NCBI GenBank assembly: GCA_030685235.1
Contig: MU839156.1
Span: forward strand, 62,001 to 126,000
Length of the DNA: 64,000 bases
Reading direction: 5' to 3'
Source of the DNA: Copromyces sp. CBS 386.78
Lineage: Eukaryota > Ascomycota > Sordariomycetes > Sordariales > Sordariaceae
Below, piece after piece: positions 46,501 to 58,500 of the stretch. Under the pieces are notes generated by a model. That model saw only the letters and a program-made list of their open reading frames with translations, did no database searches and had not been told where the DNA came from. The position numbers and the translations under genes are program-made. The first letter of the stretch is position 1; each line of letters opens with the position of its first letter.

Positions 46501-48294
46501 ATGTATCCGTTATTTGGCAAGATTTCCTCGCCAATAACAATTCTCGCTCGCTTTTCTGGGATTTCTGCTACAAGCTGATTCCTCTCGCCGCCGTGCCGCA
46601 GAGGTACTAGCATATGGGGTGCATGAGGCGGTGAGAAAGCTGAGTCGTGATGATCGAACCACTTGTCCAGCAGAAGATACTGGACAAGCTCGAGCGCTTC
46701 GGGAAGGGCCCGTGGTGGTTGAGGTTGAAAGTCAAAATTCACTGGCCGCATGCGAGCTGTGGGAGACGTCTTTTGGGAGGGGCCGAAAGGAGCCGACACG
46801 CTGGTACGTTCTGAGGGGATTTGAACAGCGAACAAGTGGCGGTATGTACCTGCGTATCCTTGCTCCAGCCAGAGTATGGTGCAAGGGGCCAATGAGGTAC
46901 CCGGATTGAGGGTAGGCCTTTGACTGGAGAGTTTCTTTTCAGGTACCTGTACAAGGGTGTAGATCTTGTTCAGCAACTAACGACGTCAGGGCAATCAGCA
47001 AAGTGACAAGGCACAGATCCCTGCCCAGACGCATGGCAATAAGGCGAGGCCATCGACATCATGGCTTTCTTGCTGTGATGGTGAGGAAGTGTATCGATGC
47101 GTCTTTCCAGGCCGTCATGGGCCAGTGAGGGCATGTCCAGTCACTTTGTGGCCTGAAACGTTAGGAGGAGGCTGAAAGGGTGAGTAGTGTCTCCCAAGGA
47201 ACAGGACCAATGCATGGTGAGCATGGCTTTCCGTTCTCCCGCCCTCACATCAACCCCCGGGCCTGGCAACGGTGCCATCGTGGAAGAGACAACGAACACA
47301 TGGGCGTGTGCACTCGAAGCTCAATTCGATCCGGTGGGTGCTAATCGGACATGTTCAGGCCGTGTCCTTGTTCTGCTCGACCTGCTGTGTAAGCAACTGG
47401 CTCTTATAAACACCAAGGTGACTCCCGTCTAGTAGGTAGTGACCAAAGGGGGCAGATGGTAGATTAGATTCTGGACGCTAAGACGAGTGCGAATGGAACA
47501 GTATACTGTGAACGACGGCTCCCCCCCAGCAGGGTAGGGGCAGACCATGATGTCGGGTAGCGAGACCGGTTCTGACCTTGCCAAACGGTAGCTGCTTTTT
47601 GGAGGAGACTTTGTGTTTGGCTGTTGGTGCACCGGAAAAAGGCCGATGGAAAGAGTGCCACGAGCGGCAGTTGCAGTTGCAGATGAACGAAGCGTTCCCG
47701 AGACAGAGCCATGCCCATCCGGGAAAGAAGCCGTTGAGAGTTGAATGAGGTCCATGGTACTGGTGCGTAGAGTGCGGAACTGGCGGCAATGGCAGTGCTC
47801 GTTCTCGCTTCAACCATCCATGTCAAACAAGGCTGGGGAAGAGGTGGTGATTGGCAGTACCACTGACAACGATCTGCAGGTACAAAAAGAGGACGTGAGG
47901 AATGGGATGGTCTCCCTCCGAAATGAGATCAGTCGAGATTCGACATGAGGGATTGCGGGTAGGTACGAGTTTGTGGGGTGCAACGCTGAGTGTGGTGGTT
48001 CTCGCTCGTCCAGGTCGAGAGGACTCTGGACTCGGAGTTTTGGAGCTTGTCAAAATTCAAGTTGTGTGTGTGGAGGAAATTTCTGCTCACTGCTGCCTTG
48101 AGGTTCCTGCCCTCATGACTTTTCCCAAGTCATCTGGAAGACAGTTCTGGTTCCAAGTGGGCAGTCACGATGGACTAACTCACGAACACACTTGCCTCTT
48201 TGTTTTTCCTTCATTGGTTTATACGGGGTCCATCTTTAGAGAGCGTAGTACTATACCTTACAAACACGGTGTCAGTCCCCACTTTTACATCTAG
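40569..48294. other. 7.7-kb gene-poor, non-RIP'd segment
   Basis: Ordinary base composition but no frame longer than ~200 codons and no recognisable domain on either strand. It holds a 17-G homopolymer at 41844-41860 and T-rich tracts near 42690-42880. Consensus splice-like sites occur but no chain of exons could be assembled. It adjoins the AT-rich block on its right. Confidence 0.5.
41844..41860 (+). repeat. G17 homopolymer
   Basis: Uninterrupted run of 17 G. A likely slippage site, and its length in the assembly may be unreliable. Confidence 0.85.
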
Positions 48295-48747
48295 CCGCCA
48301 AATACACACACATTGTAAAAACGTCGATACGTAACAATAGTAAAATCTTCATCTAGCTATATCATTACCAATCTAAAGGGTATTTACAATCTAATTACTA
48401 CCCTATATTCGCATAAACTCCCTATATCTATTAAAATTAATACTAAAGGATCTTAATCAACCCGCTAGCCTATACTGTATATAATTTATACTAAGTACTA
48501 CTACGCCCGCACCCGTATTAATTATACTTCCTAAGCGCTCCTTCTCCGACAATAATAATAACTTCCAACGGTTGAAGCGGCTTTTACAACTTAATACCTA
48601 TATAGCTCGAACAAATACCGTTTCTAAAGCTGGAAATATAAATAATACTAGCGATAAGCGGGCGGGGGATATAAAGCGATAATAAGTAGCGCTATTATTC
48701 TAAAGATTCTTAGCTAGCCAAACCGGCCCAATCCCAAAATCGTACTC

Positions 48748-48749
<2 letters not shown>

Positions 48750-48780
<31 letters not shown>
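48750..48780 (+). repeat. (TAA)n microsatellite
   Basis: About ten TAA units in the RIP-type region. Confidence 0.85.
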
Positions 48781-48782
<2 letters not shown>

Positions 48783-50784
48783 AATAGAAGGTAATAATAC
48801 TATTAAATTTACGAAGGCAAGTACTACGGATAAACAGCCTATTCGCCGCGCCTTATTTATACCTACCAACCCTATATAACGTATTATAATTTAACTGCCT
48901 ACTACTATCGCTTTTCCAATTATTTCGATTTCGTCTACTCCTCCAATAATTACCTTATCCTTTCGAACTTTCGTTACTTTATCCTTTCGAATTCCCGCCG
49001 TTACTCCCGTTCGTATTCGAATTCCTTACGCCCTAGTGCGCCCCCGGGCTAAGAAGTAATTACCGCCGCCTCCCTGTTATAAAACCCCCTTCGAAAATAA
49101 AAATAAATCCCGCTACGTAATAATTATAAGTAATAGTAAGGCGGACGAATATAAGCTTCTATCCTAAGTATTATAAATATTATAAAGCGAAATTAATATC
49201 GTTAAAATAATCGAACGACCGGCGCCGGCTAGAAAATTGCGTAAACCGAAGGTAGTACTAGTACCGCCCCGGGTCCCCGATTATTTTAATATTTTACTTA
49301 TATACAATAATATATAATTAATAAATAGGAATTTTAACGACTTCCCTACAAAACCTAGTAAACTACTTACTTTTATTTCGAACGATTACGTACCTATTAA
49401 GAAGGACGATTCTAATAAAATCTATCTAAATAATTACGACTTTAATATTAAGTTCCTAACTAAATTACGGCGTATTGAAAATAACTTTATAAAAACTATT
49501 CGCAACGAATATAATATTATCGGTATAAATCCTTATATTATTATATAATATATAAATTAGGCAGTTAATATATAGGAAACGAATAGGAAAGGTATAATAC
49601 TCTTTCAAAACTGCGTTATCCTTAAGAGAAATAATTTAATTACGCCGTTTAATAATTATAATATTTCGAAGGTAATTATTAATCTTATAGGGTAATTAAT
49701 TAAATAATATTTTCTTATAAATACGGCTTACTTCTATATTATTAGCAAATTCTAATAGTAAAGCAATTCTACCTTTATATTTAATACGCTTACCCTATTG
49801 CGAATCGCCTCCTTTATAAAATAGTTAACTAATTATAATATTTCGTAATTAAAATTATAATTATAATATAATTCCCTTTACCTACCTTTTCGCCAGCCCT
49901 TTCGCTAACTTTCTATACTTATTGCCATATCTACCGCTACGCCCGCCAATACTTCTAAATATTTAACGATAATTAGTACCGGCTGTAAATCTATAACGAA
50001 TTCGATATTATACGAATTTAAAAATAAATTTAATTGCGAACGCGAAGTATAAAAAAAAGGTAAGGAATCTACTAATTTATTATATAATAAATTAATTAAA
50101 GTATAAGGGTATAACTTCGTTTGCAAGTATAAAAATTATTGCAAAAGGTAAAAATATTATTAATATTATATCTTTCCTAATTAAAAATATTATTTTACCC
50201 TAATAGTAAAAGATTTTGTTATTTAAGCCAACGCTATTATTATTAAATAGATTACAATTAACTAACCTCTACCCAAAATAACCTTATAGTAATTTAATTT
50301 GTTTTAATAATTATTTATCTCTTTCGCCGGCGCGCTAATATTTAAATAATTAAATAATTAATAGTTTTAGCCGTTCGTACTATACGCTATCCTAAGTATA
50401 AAACGCAATAGTAGTATAAAGGGTTTTATACCCGTACCTCAAATCTTCAATTTCAACTTTTAAAATAGTTACCAAATTAACAATAATATGTATAGAATTA
50501 ATAATAATAATAATAGTATTAAAATATTCCTTACCCTACTTCCTATACCTGTATTTAATAAATATAAAAATATAAATATAAATATAATAAATATAAGACT
50601 ATTAAAACCTACGTTACTTACTTTATTTATATTACCTAACGGTATTAATATTAGTACTAGTACTATTTCTATTTCTCGTACTAGTAATAACCTTCAACCT
50701 TCCTCCCCTCTACTATTATCACTATTAGACCAACCGCCTAATACCCGTATTACTAACTTTATAAAACAATTAATCTTTAAATTC

Positions 50785-50940
50785 GCGCTGAAAACTATCA
50801 TGGGTCTGGCGCCCAGTACTGGCATCTGGCACACGGTTAGCCAGACCAGTGCCGGCACGGCAACGTACGCCAAGCCGGCAGGTCCCCGGTACACCTCTCG
50901 AGCACCCTCGGGGTTCCTCTACCCTCTACGAGATTCCATA
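50785..50940 (+). repeat. GC-rich island 1, candidate 5' LTR fragment of element A
   Basis: A GC-rich stretch with intact CpA dinucleotides inside the RIP'd block. It is followed by TATAAAAGG (50981-50989) and CTTGTAGAACCTTAA (~51036), which resembles CTCGTAGAACCTTAT on the minus strand of island 3. Its place, upstream of the element A Gag relic and in the same orientation, suggests an LTR promoter region. Confidence 0.45.
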
Positions 50941-51299
50941 TATTGCCTTAGGCAACTAGGTATCTATACTATATACGGCTATAAAAGGATAGGTGGCCAA
51001 ATTGCCCTACGGGCTAGTCTTTTTCCCCTTTTCTCCTTGTAGAACCTTAATAAATTACCTTCTAACTAATACCTACGTATCGTTCTATTATCCCCTTATA
51101 TTAAATTCTACCTACCTATTAGAAGGAAGGATTGCCTATAACTATAAACGTAGTAATATATTAGCTTTAGAATAATTATTTTTACTATACCGAATGATAA
51201 CGATACCGATATCGATATAGAAGAATATTACAATCCTTAGCCTCCTACCGAGGGAGTTAGAGATATTATTGAAAGTATAAGTACCGACGGTACTAACGT

Positions 51300-54200
51300 T
51301 ACTGGCTTGTTCGGCTCGCTTATACGCGCTCTATAAACGAGCCCCGAATTTAAAAATAAAATTAAATTTATAATTCCCTTCTCCTCCTTTTCTTAACCTA
51401 CCTTTAAATTTATATTCGACTTTTTTATTAAGTAGGACTCTAATAATAAGAAGGACTATAGCAAAGGTAAGGAAAAGTCTAAAAATAATTCTTCCTCTTT
51501 TAATAAAGATTCTAAACCTTACCAGCGTAAGCCTTTCGAATTCTTTAAATAGGACGGCAAGCTAAATATTTTTATATTCTACTATAATAAATTCGTTAAA
51601 ACTTATAATACCAATTTTAAGAAGGGTTTCCGTACTGATATAGAGGTAATATAAATCGAAATCCTTAATACCTTACCTAATAAAAAGTAATAGTAATTCG
51701 AAGGGTATTAAATATATTAAACTCTTACAGGTTAAGAAAACCCGGCCGAATTGTTCGAATAGATCCGATAGGTTTTTAATACCCGATATATATAAGATTA
51801 AGCCTTCGACAATGTTATTAAAATACGGTAGAAGGACGGCGAACCGTTCTTAAAATTTTATACTAATTTTAACGACGAATTTTTAAAGTTTAATAATTAT
51901 AGTTGGGATAGCCGAGCTAAATTTGGCTTTCTACGCCGTACTATTAATAAGAGATTTAACGATTATTTCTTTATAATTGAATTCTTTAACGATCATTTGA
52001 CTTACGTAGAATAGTTTTAGAATATTGCCCGCAAATACGAAAAGATTAAAGAATTTTAAATTTTCTACTAAATTTTTTTCTATAATAATAGTAATTGAAA
52101 CCAACGTTCTATAGCCTACTTATTTATTAATAATAGTTCGGGTCGCTCTAATACTTAATAATAATCCTAAGGCGCTACTTCCGGTTCGTCCTCTAAACTT
52201 TAATATAATACCGATAGAAATATTATTATAATTATAATTAATATTCGTAGTATTCGTAGAACCTATAGTAGAGGCTCCTTTTCTTAATAGAGAGGTCGAG
52301 CTAAATAAGTCCTTTAAAAGGAGTATAATAAATATAAAACGGAAGGCCGTTATATTTACTACGGGGCCTCTAAGTATATAATTGCTAAGTGCCCCTATTT
52401 CCTAATTATTAATCCTTAAAGTAATAAGGGAGTCTGTATTTAGGCTACTTAGGTTACCCCCTTATTAGAAGATAAAGAGGATACTAAGGAGGCTTTAAAT
52501 ACTTCTAATATAGAATAGGGAAAAAAATAACTCTAATATAAAATCGGGTATTAGAGCCCTCCTTCGAAGTATTAAATAAGGTAGAAGAATTTAAATTATA
52601 GATAGAAATAGAATTTATTTTAATACTAATTGTTATTAATTCTATAAATTTATTTTATATTTTTATTGATAAAGGGTGCTAATATTTTACTATAATTAGT
52701 AAAAATATTATTAAAAATCTTTAGATTTCCGTCGTTCCTATTCTAGGCCGGTAAGTCTAGAGTATTTTAGCTACTATAGAAGGCGCAATTATCTAAAGCA
52801 TCGCCTATTTTTTTTTCGAATTATAAGGGAAAATTTCCCTTACTTGTGTTTATATTATTCTAAAATTAGAATACCCTATTATTTTAGGTAAGCCTTAGCT
52901 TACGGTTAATAAAGTATATTCTATCCCGTATGAAAAACGTCTCTAGTACGGGGCTATAGAGTTTTGGGTCGATTATATCGACCCGGGAAGGTTCGAACCC
53001 TCTTTAATACTATAAGAATTTAAAGGAGTAGTCTACGTTATTAGTACTACCTTTATTAGTATATATAAATGTATTAAAAAGAAATATAGTTAAAATATTG
53101 TAAACGCCTCCATTTTTACCGTTATAATAAAAGATATCGAAAAAGCTTTAGCCCTTAAAAGGGTCCGTACTAACGAAGAGCTCCGGCAAATTATCCCCCG
53201 GGAATTCTAGGATTTCCTACCTTTATTCCGGAAATAAGAGGCTGATTAGTTTAATAAATATAAATTAAGTATTAATTTAAAGATAGAGTTTAAAAAGGGT
53301 TTCGACGGTAAAAATATCCCCCTTCTATAGGGCTTATTATATAATATATTTCGAGAAGAATTTTTAGTATTTAAAAAAATACTACGGGATCTACTAGATA
53401 AAGGGTTTATCCGAATTAATAATTCCGAAGTTAGTGCTCCAATACTCTTTGTCCGGAAGCTTGGCGGTAGCCTCCGGTTCTACTATAATTATTAGGTTTT
53501 TAACGCTATTATATATATTGACCGCTATCCTTTATTATTTATTTATAAAATTTTCAAAGTATTAAAGGGTATAATATAGTATTTAAAGGTCGATATAGTA
53601 TAAGCGTTTTATAAAATCCGTATAGCGGAGGGAGAGGAGTATAAAATAACGTTTCGGATTAAATATAGATTATTCGAATAGTTAGTAGTACCGTTCGGTC
53701 TTTATAGTATTCTAACCGTCTTTTAATATTATATTAATAATATATTAGGCGATTATTTAGATAATTTCTATTCGGTTTATATAAACGATGTTTTAATTTT
53801 TATAGATAGCTCTAAAGAGGATTATATAGAGAAGGTCCGGCTGGTTCTAGAATGCTTCTAGGACGTCAACCTTTACTTCGACCTAGATAAATATAAATTC
53901 GTTATAAAGAAGGTTAAGTATTTGGGTTTTATTATTTATACGGGTGTAAATATTTAAATTGATTTAAATAAAGTTAAAATAATTTTCGAATAAGCGGTTC
54001 TAATTTCTTAAAAGGGCGTCTATAGTTTCTTCAACTTCGTTAACTATTATTAGATATTTATACTAAACTTTTCTGTAATTATAACGCTACTTATAATATT
54101 AATAGGTAAAAGAGTAATATTTAAATAGATAGCTGTTTACGAAGAGGCTTTTTAATTATTAAAGATTTTATTTATATAGGCACCGATCCTTACGGAATAG

Positions 54201-55360
54201 GATTTAGACCGCCCGACGTTTTTAGAGACCGATTGTAATAGGTTTATTTTAAGTAATTACCTTATTTAAGAAATTGACGGCTAACGGAAGGTCGTCGCCT
54301 TTTATTCTAGGAAATTAATTTTAGTTAAATGTAATTACCCTATTTATAATAAAGAGATATTCGCTATTATTCAATATTTAAAGGAATAGTAAGCAGAATT
54401 CCATAATTGTAAAATTTTTATTATTTTTATTAATTATCGAAATTTAAAATACTTTATAACCTAATAGTACCTTTCTAAACGGTAAGCCTGGTAGGTTAAA
54501 TATTTCTCCTACTTCAATTTTAAGCTCTAATACCGTTCAGGCAAAGAGGCGGTAATTTTAAACGCCCTATCCCGTCGTAATTAAAACCGGCCTACTAACG
54601 ATAATTAAGAGGCTTAAAACCTCTAATTCATCCCCGATGTTATATTATAGAATTATGTGCGGATTTCGGTAATAGGGATTTAGGTTTTCGTACCGGCGGC
54701 GGGGAAGGGTATATAAATATTTAAAAATCCGGATTTATAATAGCTTTAGGATATTATTGTTACGAAAGACTCCCTCTATTAATAAATATTCCAAACGGTT
54801 AAAGGCAACGAATAGGATTTTTCCTTTATAAAGTTACGGTTCTAGATTGTAAATTATTTAATAAATAATATAAGACGGTTATAATATAAAAATAAGTTCT
54901 AGATTCCCGGGAGCCTTATAGCCACTGAATCCGAGGATGTAAAATTCTCTAATTATAATAAGGAATTTAATACTTTCCGTACTAAAATTATTTAGATTAT
55001 TTATAATTTTTAAATTTTAGGGCATTCGGGTAGAGAGGGCACTATAGTAGCGTTTACCTAATATTTCTATTAGCCGTTATTAAACGTATACGTACGTTAG
55101 TTCTTCTGTAATTACTATATTTATAGTTTAATTAAATATTAGAGAAATTAACGGAAGGGGCTCCTATAATTTCTGCCGATCTTTAATTAATTTTTTTATA
55201 ATATCTTAATAAATTTTATTATTAACCTCCTAAAGTTAAAAGGTAATACTTATTTTCTAATTATTAAAGACCGCTTTAGTAAAAACGTTATTCTAGAGCT
55301 TATATTGTTAATAAATGTAAAAACCTATATTAAAAGGTTTTTAAATTATTTCGTCCGTAT
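51300..55360 (+). pseudogene. Ty3/gypsy element A gag-pol relic (RIP'd)
   Basis: Read through its stops, this plus-strand stretch shows gypsy gag-pol in order. The Gag zinc knuckle is at ~52349-52390 (YIYYGASKYIIAKC). The protease is near 52655-52900 (FIDKGC, then EYPIILGKP). RT runs from ~53200, with VVPFGLY, the catalytic box reading YINDVLIF at 53778-53801, and KVKYLGFII. RNase H is at ~54200-54600 (DRPTFLETDC, FYSRKL, GKEAVILNALSRR). The integrase HHCC region is from ~55020 (GHSGREGTIVAFT) and its core start is GNTYFLIIKDRFSKNVILEL. Integrase then breaks off at the edge of GC island 2. The YxDD box has lost an Asp. Not functional. Confidence 0.88.
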
Positions 55361-55593
55361 CACGGGGTGAGGCACTGTTGGAGGTAGGGTAGGATATACG
55401 TTGTTGTGCGAAGGAGAGGAAGAGAGGATGTGTGCGGAGGACTGGCTATATGGGCGAGAGCCCTGAAAGGCCAGTCCGTGCGCGCACATAACCCTGCACG
55501 TGACCGTACTATAATTCTAGGCATAGTACATCTAAGGGTCGGTGTAGGGTAGGCATATTATAAGCTAATCCTATAATACTATTCCCCCTTAAA
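55351..55593 (-). repeat. GC-rich island 2, candidate 3' LTR of element B
   Basis: The GC-rich, CpA-retaining stretch begins where element A's integrase stops. On plus it starts GGGGTGAGGCACTGTTGG and ends CCTATAATACTATTCCCCC. Both ends resemble those of island 3. Its position next to the end of the minus-strand element B relic fits an LTR. Confidence 0.45.
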
Positions 55594-58500
55594 AGAAGCT
55601 TTAATAGCTTTAGACGATATATATATAAAATAATAATTTAACTATCGTAATCGTTTAATTCCATTTCCTCCAATATTTTATTGTAATTAATAATTTTTGC
55701 CGGCGGTATCCTACCTACCTAAATATTTAACAACCTTCGTAATATCTTACCGTATAGCAAGGCTAAAGATTCCTCTACCTTCTTATTTAGCGGTTTAGTT
55801 GGCTTACGAACGGTTGTAATATTGATTAGTAGCGGTATTAATATATCGATTATAGTAGCGGATTCGTAGTTGCGGCGTACTAAGCGGGCGGAATGTTATT
55901 TAGGTGGTTTAGGAGCGGGCTTAGGGGGTTTGGGAGCGGATATAAAGTTGGGTATTAAGGCGGCGTTAATATATTCGGGCTATTACCGAATTTCGGGAAG
56001 TACTGGCTTATTGGGATTCTCTTTGTAGAAATGTAAGATTATTTCCTTGCAATTAATAATGTTAGTTTTAAATTCCTAAATTGGTTGGTAATCTCTTTTC
56101 TATTATATATGGTAGTATTAATGGGTATTATTACTTAGTTAAGTATAGTCGATAAACTTTTTGAAATCCTATTTAATATATTCTTCGTAATTATTTATAC
56201 GGATTATAATTCTATTATTATTTACTTTAACGTCCGTTAATATATTCTAGTTAAAGAGGCCTCTACCGATCTAAGGTTGAACTATAGAAATGTAAAAGAC
56301 GGGGGTATATTTTATATTCGAGGGTAAGTCGAAATAAATTATATAAAACTCCGTTCGTATAACTTTAAACGGACCCTCCTATCGAAGGTAAAGCTTTAAT
56401 ATCGGGCGGTCGTTAGCGAAGTTAATTGTATTGAAGAATATTAAATCCCCTTCCTTATATTTAAGGGAGTTGATTCAATAACGGTTAGTATTATTTTTAT
56501 AAAGTACTTAGGTACGTTTTATTTATTATAATATAAAATCCTAAATTGTTTAGAAACGATCGGCTAGCTCGTTAGCTTTATAATATTCTTTTAGTTAAAT
56601 GAGTAATAAATTTGGGTGTGGTAGGGTATGTAGTTTAATACTTATTTAAAAATAGAAACTATAATTAGTGAAGAAGGGAAAAATACTAATTAATAAAGAG
56701 GTTGTGTTATTATTTATAAATTTAACGAAGGGTAGTTATTTAGCCTAGTTAATTTATACTTAATTAATATAAAGATAGAGGAATTATTTTATTTCTATGT
56801 TAATACGTTCGGTTTAAGCGTTAGTTTAGGGGTAGAAAGCGGAGGTCAATTTGCGAATAATAGTAAGCCGCTTATATAGAATATTTTAAAAATGTAAAAC
56901 GAATTACGTATTATAATTAGAAAGGATTATATCTAGTAAGCCGTAAAGGTAGTATACTTAATCGATAAAACGATTAATTAGTTCTTCAACTTTTAAAATT
57001 ATTATTAGGATATAGTAATATATTTTAATTAATTGGTTAATAATAATAGCGATATATTTAAAGGTTTAGTTAAAGTAGATATTTAGAAGTAATAGAGTAA
57101 TATAATTAATAGAGATATTTTTCTATAGGGTAAGCGAAATTTTAGAAGGTTTAAGTAGGTTAGCGGATCCTTATTTTAAAAATTTTATTTTAGCGTAGGG
57201 GAAATAGCTTTTATAAAAGATTCTAATATTATAAATTATCCCTTCTTAATAAAAATTGTATTAAAGAAAGTTGTAAATTGCGTTATAATTAAAGTACCCC
57301 GCGCTAGGGGAATTGTATTAGTAATTAATTAGAACGAATTAGAATTCTTTATTGTAAAGGTCGATAATAATTTTATTGCGCTATTTAGTAATGTTGTTAT
57401 TAATTACCTAATATTCTGTAAATACTTTATAAAAGACCTTTTAAATATTAGGAGTCTATTATTTATAAGCGGGGTTTACGAAGTAGGAAACTACCTCTTA
57501 AAGAAAAACGGAGGTTTTATAATTATTTAAAATAATATTATTAATAGATTTATTGTTATAATTGTTTATTAAATAGAATAAGAAGTTTAAAAAGTCGTTT
57601 AAGTACCCGTTTTCGAATTATATAGGATCTAAGAATATTCGTTGGCGAATTACTAAACGATTATTGTCAGTCTTAGTAGGGCGATTATTAGATTTGTAGT
57701 TTAAAGTATTAGGGCGAAGATTTTACGAGCCTAGGGTATATTTAATAAGGAAATTAAATCGTAATAGGAATTAGAATTACTTTATATAACGCTAAATAAA
57801 TTGTTTATTAATTATGAATATTTAGAGGTTTTTATAATGTATTAAGATATTGAAAGGCTATTAGGCTCCTTTAAATTCCGGTCTCTATTCTTCTAGTACT
57901 TTAATAATAGTAAATAACTCTTTATTATATATATTATAATTATATTCTTAAATTATATATTTGGATGAGAAGTAGGCGATTAGGTAGAGAACGCTATTAT
58001 TATTATACTAAGAGAGAATACTATTTACGGCCTAATTGGAGGCGTTTATTTTAATTACCGTTTTTTTAAACTAATTGTAGATTTTTAATACGGGTCCGCT
58101 AGTAAAAATTCGTTTTAAAGCTTTAAAAGCGGAATTATACGTAATAAATTATAATTATACAGTATCTTTCTTCGTTAGTTCGTATAATAGTCCCGCTATT
58201 ATTGAGAAATTTTTAATAAAACGTTGGTAAAAGTTTACGAAATTTAAGAAAAATTGTAAGGATTTTTTAAATTAAAGGACTACTTATTTAATAACGGCCT
58301 TAACCTTTTCTAAATTTATTTCAATACTTCCTAGTATAATAATAAGGCCTAAGTATTTTATCTATATTATATAAAATTCGTATTTATTGATATTAATGCT
58401 AAAGCCTATTCTAGCTAAGCGGTTAAAAATATTATTAATATACTACTCGTAGTCTTTAACGTTATTAGAGTAAATTAGGACGTCGTCGAAATAAGTAATC

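Noticed and set aside
50488..51042. 184-codon frame starting with Asn/Ile-rich sequence
   Set aside because: Runs from RIP'd AT-rich DNA straight into GC island 1. Composition shifts midway and no homology is apparent, so it is a chance frame.
52985..53005. GGTTCGAACCCTC resembling a tRNA B box / T arm
   Set aside because: No acceptor or anticodon stem can be formed around it, and it lies in the pol relic of element A.
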